Shown here in pieces: positions 46,501 to 58,414 of a DNA stretch of 64,000 nucleotides. Source of the stretch: Druceiella hillmani (taxonomy: Eukaryota > Arthropoda > Insecta > Lepidoptera > Hepialidae); assembly GCA_039881145.1 (NCBI GenBank), contig JAYKKI010000006.1, positions 13,957,001 through 14,021,000 on the forward strand, in the 5' to 3' direction. Positions within the stretch are counted from its first letter, which is position 1. The number at the start of each line of letters is the position of its first letter. Under the pieces are notes generated by a model. The model ran no database searches. It worked only from the letters and a program-made list of their open reading frames with translations, and was not told where the DNA came from. The position numbers and the translations under genes were made by a program.

Positions 46501-48487
46501 ATGTTTTATATATTCGCTCTCTATGTGGATTCTTTTGTCAAATAAAATTGAATTTTTCACCAAAATATTCGTTTCAATGCAAACTTAAAACAATCTCATT
46601 TACTCTAATCTTTTCCGCCCAAATCTCTTCTAAAACCGCCAACTTCCGGTCATACATTAAAATCGCCTAACACAATCATTTTTAATATGGTCACATTCAT
46701 TTCATTCATTATGCGAAGCTTCCATTACATTAATTTTCCTCAATTAAATCCAAATCATATTTTAGGCGCCGAAACATATTTCAATTATGCGGGAAAATCT
46801 GCGAGGAAAATTTGTTTCCGTCTAATGTTTTGTTTCATTCCGACTCAATTCCGATAGTACAATTATACAAATTACAGTCCGTGGAATGCGCGAATGTATT
46901 TCATTGTTAAACACGGCTTATGTGAGAGGATTTTAATGAAATTATACCTGACGGGGATGACCTAGTTTTATCTCAACGTCTTTAAACTTCCAGTTAGATT
47001 TGAAATAATTAAAAGAAAGAAAGTTATTTATACAATTTTCTCTTAAAAATTCATGGAAAAATTATTGTGAAACCTCACATAGATCACAATTCCAATTCTG
47101 TATGCGCGTATGCATATTATTAACACCTGTTTTTAAGACATCTTCATTATTATTCCATGGTGCTTTGAGCGGGTCACATATTTTCTTACTCACCATGCCA
47201 TGAAGGTATCTTTTTCGTAACTTCCTAAATATTCGACTCTTTTTAGTAGTCAAAGAAAACTAGCTTCAAAAATGTTTCTTAATATAAGGGACTTTGTTTG
47301 ACGACATCAATCTAACCTTAATCTATGTGTTATCTATATAATACTAATTTTCCAAAAATTTAGTACAAATCTTCCTTAATGTTCAAAGTGGCCCTAATCT
47401 GCTACTGGATGGATCTTTTCTTTGATTCCAAGATAGACGTACTTACATTAATAGCAAATGATGACAGAAGATAACATAAGTGCAGTAAGTATAGTTGTGC
47501 ATTAAGAAGTTGGCACATTTCTTATCAGAATGCGGCATAATAGGGCTTCATCATCAGATGCTATTCGAAACCTGTCGTAACTACATGATGACTAAGCCGA
47601 CAGCGATCACAGTTATTTCATCACAGGTTTCTTTCTATTTACTGCCAAAATAAGGAGACCAATGATAGTCTTATATTATAACCCAAGAAATACATTTTCA
47701 AAATTTTTAAATTTTTGTCAAAAATTTTTGACGGAATCACATCGTTGTCGTTGAAATTACAAATCAGAAGGCGGTATAGTGCGAATATGAAATATTGTTA
47801 AATATGTTTTAAAACTTACGACAAAAAATCGTAGGATAGGACAGTACAACCGTGTTACTCTAAAAATGGTGAAATAACTAAGTGCCACTAAAATAAACTC
47901 TTCTTGAATGCTTTGTGATATAATCTCTATTTATAAAGTTTAAATAATAAGTAATCTGCTGGAGGTGTCTAGTGTTACAAAAAGTTTCTTCTCTCCTAAT
48001 TTGTTTATCACATTATTAACGAAAACATACATAATTAGTAAAGTAAATTATATAAGTGACGGTATACTATTTCTTAGCAAGCACATTAATATCGAACATC
48101 TTTTTACCGTTGTGCGTGACTTGTGTATCTCTACTTCACAAACATGACTCTACTTCACAAACGGCACTCCATAGGTTAAATTGCATTGTTATGACCACAT
48201 CACCAAGTATTCAATTGAAGTATATTTTAGTAGTACTTAATTATTGCACCCTTAGATATATATTCTTCTATACATGATTTCTTTTCACGGTGGGTTTTTT
48301 TTTTAATTTTTAACCTTATTTTTACCTGGATTTTGTCGAAGAATGTTAGAAACGGAACTATTTATAATTCCCTCTTTTCATTCATATTTCAAGGCATCAT
48401 AACTCTTTTAGTTAAAAGCCAATTCTGATGAAATTCTCGTGAAAGACGTAATTTAATTAAGAAAACACAGAACAAAAATTTATTAAA

Positions 48488-48635
48488 TTTTTTTGAGTTA
48501 GATACTTCAAAAAGTTAGATACTTTAGGAAGTATAAAAGTATATTTAAGTTAGATAGAAAGTATAGAAATATATTTAAGTTAGATAGATAGTATATATAG
48601 AAAGTATATTTAAGTTAGATACTTTAGGAATTACA
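48488..48635. repeat. Imperfect tandem repeat built on AAGTTAGATA
   Basis: AGTTAGATACTT, GAAGTATAAAAGTATATTT and AAGTTAGATAGAAAGTAT recur irregularly about five times with a spacing near 20-40 bp. Confidence 0.7.
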
Positions 48636-48927
48636 AATGTTTTTCATTCATTTCTCTTATGGCGATAGTTGGAAAAGGAAATAGTTGACCACTCCGAAAA
48701 TAATTTCTTAACATTCTTTTTTCAGATTCTTTGGAACTTTTATTTGCATATTATTAAAAAGACGTGTGCTCTTATTTCCAGCCTATTTTGCTTGACTAAA
48801 ATTGTCTTTGGGGATTTAATTAATTAAGTCTGCGAGATATAATTTGAAATTAAACAAACATTTAAACTGCTGAAACACGTAAAAAATATTCTGCGTTATT
48901 CATACATCTAGTTGTTTATGCATATAC

Positions 48928-48930
<3 letters not shown>

Positions 48931-48979
<49 letters not shown>
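48931..48979. repeat. TA microsatellite
   Basis: About 20 TA units, flanked on both sides by (G)CATATA variants. Confidence 0.95.
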
Positions 48980-48982
<3 letters not shown>

Positions 48983-50264
48983 TATATAAATCGACTCATC
49001 GAAAGTAATCTGACATTTGTATTCTGTTCGAGACGTCCGCCAAAACCCGCTTCATTGGTAGAAGACGCTACGCCACCCACGCGCACCGACAGTTAAGAAA
49101 GAAAATCTAACTCTTACGTTTTGCCTATTCGGTACCGTTCGTATTCTCCTGAGTGACACGTAAGTGATTCCCAGATTACGGCCTCAACCCTCGCCCAAAC
49201 GGAAATAAGATTTAATTTGCAAACCGTATCGGATTATGCTTGTACTTTTTGGAATCACATAGGTATATGACCGGATTAATCCCAATTTGTCGGAAGTGAC
49301 TTTTCCCATTGTGGCAATTTTTTCCCTAAATCTTATTACATAAAGTAATAATTCAAAAATATTATGGGTAGAATAAATTGTAATTTAAATAAAAGAAATC
49401 ATAGTTGGGTTTATTGTAGGACTCTAAAATATTACTACGTGGGCACAAATATTCATTTAAATAAAAAAGGAAACCAATAATATGACTATTGGAGTTCCTT
49501 CAATACCGAAATATGTGTTTAAAAATAATACACGCCGGATAGATATTTAAAAACAATAAGGTAATATTCCCGTTACAGAATGGGAAAATGTACATTATAA
49601 AAACAAAGAAGCCCCTTTATTTGAAGGTATGAAAACCAAATAAATCCAACAGAAAATTTATTCACAATAAATTACAATTTTCACTATTTAGCTTTCAAAA
49701 TTGTTTTCTGCCTGTGATTTTTATATTTTTAGTTCATTTATAAATTATTAAATATATACGCACATTTTAAGGTTAGATTCAGTTGTTGTTGTTGAAATTT
49801 TGGCAAAATAGAACAATTACATTGCAACTTTAAAAAAAATAAATCTGTGAATTACTATTAAACACATAGTACCTGAGTGCCGCATTCTTTTACGCACATA
49901 CATATTTAAGGGTAAGTATTGCTGTTAAACATATAACTTTTCTTTATGGGGAATAAATTTTATTGATACAATAAAACATTAGATTGACATAAATATGTAA
50001 TACCACATGAGTTAGAGCTTATTTAAATCTACCCAGAATACTGACTAGAGCACCCTTACAAAGTCTGACACGTTTCATATTGTGTATCCCGATATCTTCG
50101 ATAGGCTTCTTTGAGGTATCTATTATAAAAATTACTTAATATCATTCTAAGCAAAAACAGTACTCGGAAATATAAGTGTTGTCTTTTGAAGTGAAACTTC
50201 TGACAGAGTACTTCAAAATAAAGAAAAACTGACAAGAGCAATGCGACCGGGAGCTTCGACATAC

Positions 50265-50334
50265 CGTCAACAGTCGAGGTCTCCGCGTGTCTTCGATTGT
50301 ATTCGCCATTTGTTATCTGTGCGTTCTCAGCCAT
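50265..50334 (-). CDS. Probable first coding exon of a minus-strand gene (unidentified)
   Basis: ATG at 50334 opens MAENAQITNGEYNRRHAETS followed by TVD, then a GTATGT donor at 50264. The exon is polar and clearly more GC-rich than its surroundings, while the open frame beyond the donor turns hydrophobic and AT-rich as an intron would. Upstream on the same strand is a TGACGTTA (CRE-like) motif about 25 bp before the ATG, and hammerhead-family copy 5 lies about 80 bp upstream. Function unknown. If the donor is not used, the frame continues to 50056 (92 codons). Confidence 0.4.
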
Positions 50335-50412
50335 TCTAAGCGCTAGGTGAAATTAACGTCATTCGTGTGACTTGATCGTTTTGAATTTTGAGCTGTTTAA
50401 ATTAATTTAATT

Positions 50413-50681
50413 CACAGTTCAATTAAACTACGTGATGTATTATTTCTACTTTCTTTAAGTTCTTTACCATGACCTAAGTTTCGTTGTATTACATCTTCGG
50501 GTGGGCTATTAGCAAAGATTCAAAAATATGTTTGCTAATAGCCCACCTGAAGGTGTTGTAATACAACGAAATCTAGGTCATGGTAAAGAACTTAAAGAAA
50601 GTAGAAATAATACTACATAACGTAGTTTCATTTAATTGTGAATAATGAATTTCTACAAAATTAACGCCAAATATATTCAAT
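50413..50681 (+). mobile_element. Foldback hammerhead-family element, copy 5
   Basis: Plus-orientation copy with a left end diverged by three bases (CACAGTTCAATT). The 12-bp exact direct repeat ATTAATTTAATT lies at 50401-50412 and 50682-50693. Both ribozymes are broken: the right arm reads CTGAAGG instead of CTGAAGA, and the left arm has CCGAAGA and a deletion in helix II. It sits about 80 bp upstream of the possible start codon of a minus-strand exon at 50334, so it may lie in that gene's promoter or leader. Confidence 0.85.
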
Positions 50682-50699
50682 ATTAATTTAATTAATGAA

Positions 50700-51514
50700 G
50701 TTAATATTTTTTATGAAAAAACGACGTCATTAATGATAATTTACAGTGAAAGTGAGTGAACTCTGAAATATATGAAAATTTTATAACGAGTAGTGAGGAG
50801 AGTAGAGGTTAAAAATAACGGGTTTTATTTGGATATTTTTTAGAACAAATTATACATATGAATATATTCAAATTATATCATATGGATTTTTGGCTACGTA
50901 TCAGTTCAGAAATTGATACTTTACTCCTCCCAAATAGTATCATCATTGCCTTAATGGATCTACAATGAGGAATGTCAATTACAAATAGTCAATCAGATTG
51001 AACAAACATAAAGATACGCTACTTTTCTTCCTATACTCGTAGTATAGGAAGAAAAACATCATATCGAAGTAGCGAAGAAAAATGTCACAATAATTGCACT
51101 GCTACAGTAAGCGGACGTCAGTCAGATCAGCTACACGATACTGATCGTTACGCGTAATCAATTTTCTCTTACCTATCGTATACCTGTAGATTACGCATAA
51201 CATTATTAGTACAACCTTTTGTAACAAACTATCTTTGTCAAACAAAAAAAAAACGGGTGTGCTTTAGACCACATGACTGAATTAAAACAAAACATGAACT
51301 TTAAAATGAATTTACAATTTTATTCACTTTAAACGTAAAATATTTAATGTATTGAACAAAATAATAATTTATAAAATTGTTCAAAAACGAAATAAAATTA
51401 CAAAATAATAAAAAAATCACCGTTCGCGTAACGCTAACAAACTCGCATATATATATATATATATATTTTTTTTTTTTTTAAATTTATATATATGTATATG
51501 TATATGTGTATGTG

Positions 51515-51567
<53 letters not shown>

Positions 51568-54500
51568 CATGCACCGGCTATGAGAGGAAGAGAGAAAGAA
51601 AATCCTCTCTCAAACACCTCTCTCTCTTGTCGTAGGGACAATAAACGAAACGTAACTCTCTCTCTTTCTGTCTTCACTAACTTATATCTCCCTCTCAATT
51701 TCCGTTCGCCTCGCCCGATCACACTTTTCGTTCACTTTTCTTACTCCCCAAGTCAAACGTGCGTGAAGAAGTTTTACTTCAAAAATATCACTTGAAAAGA
51801 TATTACTTGACATGAAACTCTTTTTGTTTTTTACTTTGATAACTGCAACAAAGCAACGAATAGCTACCAGATTTGGCATGACAAAATTTGATGTCAAGTA
51901 GTAATACGTACCGGCAGCTTAACTCGCGTAGGATAATAAAACCGCAATACCTAAACGGCTGGCCAGATTTTCGTGAAACTTTGTATAGTCGTGATTCATA
52001 ATTTGAAATAATATTTCGTTTATTTCCATTTCAATAAATAGCCCAAATTTTATAAGATGGTACTCGTTATCTTTATTCAAATTGTTGTAATATTACAACA
52101 TATCAGTAGATGATGCGACACATGTATTAAATTTATTCCTTACGTGTTTTGAGAACCTAAAAATTCCGACTAAAGGCGTCATCTTAAAAAAAAATTGAAG
52201 TTTAATATAAATTAATAATCAATATAATGGTTAATTTACATTATATATAACTAAGCTTAAATTTATTATCGAAATTTGTACTTTAAAAATTGTTTTCGTC
52301 TTGTAATTTTACGTACAAACTTTGACAAATTTGTAGGATGCATATTTTTTTAAATTAAGGTAGTCAATCCTCATATCTTTAAATATTGACAAATAATGAA
52401 GCTTACAAAGCTTAGATCTGCAGTTGTACAAAGACAATAAATCGTCAGAAGTATTGTAGATATGGAAGATGAACAGATGTTTTGGTTTACGTGTTTCAAG
52501 AAGTAAATAGTAAACTTGTCATAAAATATAAAAATTAGATACATTTTTCATCTTCATACTCGGAAACAGATTTTATAACAAGAAAGTGTTTCTTCGTTAA
52601 CTTGAGGCTAGTTTCTGCAATCTGCTTTAACCAACCCTGTTTCAATTTCAATTTAGTGAGGGCACAAAAACCACAAAAATGCACATTATTCTTCGACAAG
52701 CTCCTGTAAAGTACTTCAATAGCATGATGTCACTCCAAACTGATTGGCGTTTTGATGTCGATTGATTTTTTGAAAAAATCAAATCGCGTTTTACAGATTA
52801 ACTAAAAAAATATGTAGTTTTGATTTTCGCAAAAGTATCTCTTTTTGTTCGTATTTAGAAATATAATTGCTTTAGTAAAATTTAAATTGCATTTATGATT
52901 TTACACTGACTTGCCCTATATTTCCACAAATTTTTTAAAAATTTTGTTAGAGCTTTCTTATGTTAGAGCTTTCCTTTTGAAGCTTTTGCTTTCTGTTTGA
53001 AGTCACGAGGAACAAATATACCTAAAATATATAAGTTATGCATAGAATAATAAATTGGGTAGTATAACATTCTTGAACAAACCAATGCAAATCATCTAGA
53101 TTGATTGACTAATCCAGCTTCAAAATACCTATAACAAAAAAGTAGTCGCCGTAAACACAAATTAACGATATCTTCACGGAATCTACACAGAACTAATATA
53201 TACCATTTTATAAAAATAATTTCTGTTCCTACAAGTATTATTTATTCAAATTCTTTCCCCTATAGTAAAAAAAATATTATTACAGTGTTATAGAACGGGA
53301 AATACTCCAATATCAAAAATCGATAACAGCATGAATGCAAAAAAAAGCAAACTCGAATAAAATAAAATCGAACAAAACAATTATGAGGCAAATAAATATG
53401 AATGCAAAACGAGAACGTGCCGAGAATCAGCCAAACACTCCACCACCCTGATTCAAAGGTCTTCAAGAGAGATCTCAGGTAAATAAAAGGTCGATATGCG
53501 ACCCAGTATTCAAGGCAAGAAACGTCGATAAGAAATATAGGCAGTGAAAGGTATTTGTGTTCATTATCATATAATATATTATCCATTGTTAGTATATCAT
53601 GCTAAAAACATACAAAATACATTTTTAGATTTAAAAAATCTATTGTAGAGATGCTTATACATTTAGAAAACAATAAAACCTTCTAATACATTTTTTTTAA
53701 ATTACCTTTTATTTCGGAATAGTAGTTATGGTGATCTGGTCGAAGAAACTAAAATTTTCATCGCTCGCTAAAAGGGTTTATAGGCCGCGCACATATAGTA
53801 GAAAATGGTTTCTGTGACGTTGCAACAGTTACCACTAATTTTGCCGTTTTTTTGTCATCCTTTTTTGATTCCGTTGTATGACAATTCTATATTCTTATTG
53901 GAAAATGATATTTTAATGAATTTTTGTTTTCACCTTTGGAATAATCTTAGTTAGTAATCTTATTCATCATCCGTTAGTAATATGTCTATCTCTTCGACAT
54001 ATTTCTACATTATTTCTTCTCCTGACTTCAATAAAGAACATCGACGTATATGTGGGTATGTTTGTGTCGCTTAGCATAGTATCTTGATCTCTGCAACAAT
54101 AAATCTAACCATTTATTCCCTTAAATAAGAACAGTTTACCAAGAAACTCAATGAAAAATCAATAACCGCTTAAAAGTATATCAAAAAGTTTCTTCTATTC
54201 TCAAATTAATTGTTATGAATCTATGACAATTAAATTGTAAAAATGATATCTATTTATTGCATTATTATCGATAACTTTTTTTGAAAAAAGAAATTCCAAA
54301 AGTATATTTTCTGAATTGTTTTTTTTGTTGGCTATTATTCGTTGTTTGTTTTTTTATAACAGTAAACTCATTAGTATAATTTAAAGAGGAAACTGTTCCA
54401 CGATTGCTTAGTGGTTTGTTTGTTGGTTTAAATCAACATACATTATATCAAAATTACCTAAACTTTTATAATTAAATTTTAGCTAATTATTAGATTAGAA

Positions 54501-55290
54501 TTTAAATCTAATATTAATAGAAATTGGTTTTAAATTTGAAAAATTCTTAGAAATATTTAAATTATTAAGTACTGAGTAATTACTTCAAATAAGTATAATA
54601 TATAAAAATTATGTAGATATACTCCGTAAGAGCGTAGCCACGTAAAGAAACTGATATTTTAAATATACATCGAAATATAGGATAACTAAAAGCCAACGGT
54701 GAAAAAAATTATAAAAATTAATTTAAAAATAAGCGTGTTAGAACTTTACTGATGGAGACAGAGTGAGGATATCCCCCTGTCTCCTTTGTTTTTGCAGAAT
54801 ATAATGAGTATTATTAAAAATGACGTCACATTGCGTTATTGTCGTCCTTGTATATAGGTTAGTTTTAAACCTTATTATATATCTGTAAATTTTTAATATT
54901 TATAAAAAAAACCGACTCCCCGCCGGTTTATGTTCTGAAATAATGATTAGTGAAATAAAAATATATTTGGGATAGGAAAATAGAAAATTACAAAAAACAT
55001 TTTTTCTATTTTTAAAAATAACAAAATTATAGCGATATGAGATATGTTGACGCGTGATACCACCATCTCGTTACTTCGTGTATTTATTTAAGAATTAAAC
55101 TAAAAATACATTAGAAATCCCGAAACTCAGGTACATAACCTTTAAAGATATATACGTAGTATTTCTATTAAATATATATTAATATTTATATTATTTTCAA
55201 CTATATAAGATACAAAAAAAATGCTGGTTGATTGAAAGGAATCCACTCTATCTACACATAATAAGCTTTTACTTCACAAGCAAATATTTA
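50700..55290. other. AT-rich DNA, probably intergenic
   Basis: 51570-51780 is pyrimidine-rich and may be a dispersed repeat (it ends GTCAAACGTGCGTGAAGAAG). 51905-51990 (AAACGGCTGGCCAGATTTTC, GTGAAACTTTGTATAG) resembles an insect repeat segment. The 108-codon minus-strand frame at 53260-53586 is hydrophobic and has no recognised family. Confidence 0.45.
51446..51566. repeat. TA microsatellite cluster with a T11 run
   Basis: Two TA tracts (51450-51466 and about 51530-51565) separated by T11, TATGTATATG variants and an A/T-rich spacer. Next to it (51570-51780) is a pyrimidine-rich stretch with repeated CTCTCTC. Confidence 0.9.
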
Positions 55291-55295
55291 GTCCT

Positions 55296-55421
55296 TTATG
55301 GACCTATCACCATTAAATCTGGAACTGTAAGCAACGCAACCAAGCCAAGCAACATCGCGATATCGTAGATACTTTTTGGTGCGTGATAAAGATGACCTGT
55401 ATCGGGATCTGGCCATGAAAA
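55296..55421 (-). CDS. Probable terminal coding exon, membrane protein C-terminus (unidentified)
   Basis: On the minus strand a pyrimidine-rich tract (TTTTTTATGACTTTTTGCTA then CTTTTTTATTTATAATATTG) ends in GCAG at 55422-55425, an acceptor-like sequence. The 126 nt that follow are open for 41 codons to TAA: FSWPDPDTGHLYHAPKSIYD, then a hydrophobic stretch IAMLLGLVALLTV and PDLMVIGP. GC content and codon choice are unlike the flanks. The residues suggest a short extramembrane segment followed by one membrane helix close to the C-terminus. I do not recognise the protein. Earlier exons would lie at higher coordinates, possibly outside the window. No clear AATAAA follows within about 130 bp. The plus strand across it has a stop, which supports the minus-strand reading. 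Confidence 0.5.
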   Translation of the reverse strand, partial: FSWPDPDTGHLYHAPKSIYDIAMLLGLVALLTVPDLMVIGP

Positions 55422-55424
55422 CTG

Positions 55425-56830
55425 CCAATATTATAAATAAAAAAGTAGCAAAAAGTCATAAAAAACGACTCCATAATGATTTTAAAGTTGAAGCCTAAGC
55501 CTGAAGCATATTAATTAAGGATTGAAAAATAATTGTTTATTGGTCAACCTTGACCAAACTGTAATAATGTTGCTTCATTTCAATTAATGTAATGCTGTGA
55601 AAAAAATATTACAAACTTTTCGAAGACTTTTGCAGTGGCATTCCCCTGAGATGTTGATAAAGCACGTGAGAAAAAAAGTTTGATCTATGGTGATTACATA
55701 AAAAAATAAAAACTCTTTTTTTCTATGTTATATATTCACGTAAGTCAACTAAACTTCCTAATAAAATTGTATCACAATTCGTCGTGAACTGGAAGGGCTA
55801 TGATGCTGTAACATATACGAATAGATTGACAGACAGACAAGTTATAATTGTTCCACTGTTTTATTTATTAGTAACGATTATTGCTATACGTACGATTATT
55901 GCTATACACGCATACTGGACAAATGTCACACTAACTTTTGTCCGTGACTTCATCCACATAGTTATTTTTAATTAAAGTACGCGATTTGTGCCTGCTCCGA
56001 TGACACTATCGCAATACCTCTCTATAAATTATGGTAAATGCTTTTCCATATTCAGAAAATACATGTAAATATTAGCAGCATAATCTATTGACATTTTATA
56101 CCGCTAAAATGTTAGTATTAAATAAAAATATAAAAAGTTGTTCTAAGGGAATTAATATATTTCATACATTAAAAAAACCATTATATAATATATGCAATCA
56201 CAATCTATATCTTCATCAATTTCAATAAGAATATATCTATTCGTTTATACGCAATCGAGTAACAAACATACAGATATACTTTTCATAGCATCAGTTTTCC
56301 GCGCGAATAAAGCCTAACCTGTATGTTACTTCATCATATAAGCTATACATGTGACACATTGAGTAGCGATTAATTCTTGGGTATAGAGTTGTTGGGTATC
56401 AGAAAATAAAAACCTTTTCACATTTGAAAATTAGTCAGCATTTTCTTTTACTTTCCGTAAACTCTGTATGTAATCACTAATTAGAATAAAGTATAGCAGT
56501 GTCTACAAACACATAATATACTTCGTGCTAGGCGCTCAATCACATTGAGTTAAATATAGCTAAAATATAAGTAGTGCAACTAATGTAGCCCTATTGGCGA
56601 TAGCACGTACGTAACTAAAGATGTGTTGAACGGTGACAAATGGATAGAGGTAGAGCAAACATGTTATAGCTAGAACGGCCGATTATCTAACCGCTGGTTT
56701 ATAGCCCGCAGTCGAATAACTGATGTATTATTGAATGGAACTTAGAATCTAGAAAACCACATAGGTTATCCTGATACCTAACATCTGATTACACATACCT
56801 AAATTTATGGACTTATTTCAAATTTAGGAT
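55425..56830. other. AT-rich DNA, possibly an intron of the gene ending at 55296
   Basis: No further exon was identified on the minus strand. Confidence 0.35.
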
Positions 56831-56846
56831 CGTCGCTATCTAATTT

Positions 56847-57046
56847 CTACAATTAAATGAAACTACGTGATGTAGTATTATTTCTACTTTCTTTAAGTTC
56901 TTTACCACGACCTAGGTTTCGTTGTATTACAACATCTTCAGGTGGGCTATTAGAAAGAACTTAAAGAAAGTGGAAATAATACTATATCACGTAGTTTCAT
57001 TTAATTGTGAATAATGAATTTCTACAAAATTAACGCCAAATATATT
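56847..57046 (+). mobile_element. Foldback hammerhead-family element, copy 6, one ribozyme lost
   Basis: Plus-orientation copy in which the loop and inner right arm are deleted: the left-arm end GGCTATTAG joins directly to AAAGAACTTAAAG of the right arm. The flanking repeat CGCTATCTAATTT / CGCTATTTAATTT (56834-56846 and 57047-57059) is 13 bp with one mismatch. The tail stops at CAAATATATT directly before the duplication, which suggests the family's final CAATATT is variable. One intact ribozyme remains, on the minus strand. Confidence 0.88.
56905..56945 (-). ncRNA. Hammerhead ribozyme motif (type I), copy 6
   Basis: On the minus strand: CCAC, CTGAAGA, T, GTTGT-AAT-ACAAC, GAAA, CCTAGGT, C, GTGG, identical over its length to the antisense-arm motifs of copies 4 and 7. 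All invariant residues are present, with GTC as the cleavage triplet. Confidence 0.75.
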
Positions 57047-57160
57047 CGCTATTTAATTTGCTTATATTTCTTGGTTTGCGAAGATTATGGAGAATTTCGT
57101 TACGAAATTTATTATGTTTACAATACATAAATCTTTACGTAAATTTCGATTTACGATGTG

Positions 57161-57655
57161 TAAATATGACACGTTTAAAACATAATGTCTACGAGATAAT
57201 GATTAGACTGTAAGTTGATTAATGGCGTAGAGTAATTTGCAACATACCTATTATTTTTGCCTGACGGTGAAACGTAAATTGTAACTGTCCTTAGCAACAT
57301 ATTCATAATTCTAAAGTAAATATGACACGTTTAAAGCATAATGTTTACGAGATAATGATTAGACTATAAGATTATTCATGGCGTAGTGTAATTTGCAATA
57401 TAACTATTATTTTTGCCTGACGGTGAAACGTAAAATGTGACTGTCCTTAGCAACATTTTCATAATTCTAAAGTTGGACATTTTCATAATTCTAAAGTAAA
57501 TATGACACGTTTAAAGCATAATGTCTACGAGATAATGATTAGACTATAAGTTGATTCATGGCGTAGTGTAATTTGCAATATAACTATTATTTTTGCCTGA
57601 CAGTGAAACGTAAAATGTAACTGTCCTTAGCAACATTTTCATAATTCTAAAGTTG
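57161..57655. repeat. Tandem array of three 156-180-bp units
   Basis: Units begin TAAATATGACACGTTTAAA at 57161, 57317 and 57497 and end TTAGCAACATTTTCATAATT. The second unit is longer because of an extra CTAAAGTTGGACATTTTCAT segment. The array starts about 100 bp right of hammerhead-family copy 6. Confidence 0.92.
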
Positions 57656-57725
57656 AAGCGATATTCGAAACTCAGGAAAATATCGTTTTCGATAGTAATA
57701 TTTTAAACACCTTACTATCTAATTT

Positions 57726-58045
57726 TACTAGAATAGAAGTAATAAACGACCAACGTAACTTAATACATATCTATTATTAGCAGATTGTTTATTATATTTT
57801 ATTTAAACTAGTTTCTGCCAGAAATCTAATTTTCAAAATAATGAAATAACATATAAATTCTATATTTTTTTAAAAAATAACTGTCTTAAAGCATCTGTAA
57901 CTATAGAAAATAGCTGTTTATAATTTACAAAATGTTATCATGCAATTTGCAAGTGTAATTATGTCTTTTAAATTAATTTCTCATCTACATTAATCGACTT
58001 TATTTTTCTACTTTTTGATACTAAATATATTTTTCGACATCAAAT
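57726..58045. repeat. Diverged long repeat, copy A
   Basis: Shares an ordered series of blocks with 59047-59335: ACTAGAATAGAA, ACATATCTATT, TTTATTTAAACTA, ATAATGAAATAACATWTAAAT, TTTATAATTTAC and CATTAATCG. Divergence is high and there are indels. No coding potential seen. Confidence 0.65.
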
Positions 58046-58258
58046 ATATTAAGATGGACACTGACACTTATATATATTAATAGGATTGCGTTCACATGTG
58101 TGCGGCTTGTTGTGTTTTAGCGTCTTGTGTCGTGCGCCATAAATCATTTGTTGACATCATTATACACAGTTTTTTTTTGCTGTAAATTTATAACACATAG
58201 AATACTGTATCAGTTGCAATAAAGCATAGCATAAGCTATCAATTCTGTGCTTTGTTCT

Positions 58259-58411
58259 ATGGAAAATACAATTCCTGTTGTTCAAGCAATCTTCCCACCG
58301 AAGACTTCTTGCAATCACTGTGTCGTCCATATGCTCCTACATCCTGCACGACTAAACCGTATCGAGTATCTTCGAGAGCTGGCGGCTGATTTACGCGTAT
58401 TTATAAAATGA
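58259..58411 (+). CDS. Coding-looking 50-codon ORF (unidentified)
   Basis: ATG at 58259 gives MENTIPVVQAIFPPKTSCNH, then CVVHMLLHPARLNRIEYLRE and LAADLRVFIK before TGA. GC is well above that of the flanks and the composition is balanced. It lies between the two copies of the diverged repeat at 57726 and 59047. No family recognised; it may be a fragment of a mobile element. Confidence 0.25.
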   Translation: MENTIPVVQAIFPPKTSCNHCVVHMLLHPARLNRIEYLRELAADLRVFIK

Positions 58412-58414
58412 GCT

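Larger units (their letters stand above)
46505..50050. other. AT-rich DNA with a GC-richer island at 49010-49300
   Basis: The island contains CACGCGCACCGACAGTTAAG, a strong donor-like GACAC|GTAAGTG near 49160 and an open plus-strand frame (ASTLAQTEIRFNLQTVSDYA, CTFWNHIG) that ends at a CATAG|GTATATG donor-like site. No family recognised. A possible 45-nt minus-strand exon lies at 47194-47238. Confidence 0.35.

Noticed and set aside
53260..53586. 108-codon minus-strand ORF as a membrane-protein gene
   Set aside because: Phe/Ile/Leu/Cys-rich as expected by chance from AT-rich DNA; no recognisable family, splice sites or conserved motif.
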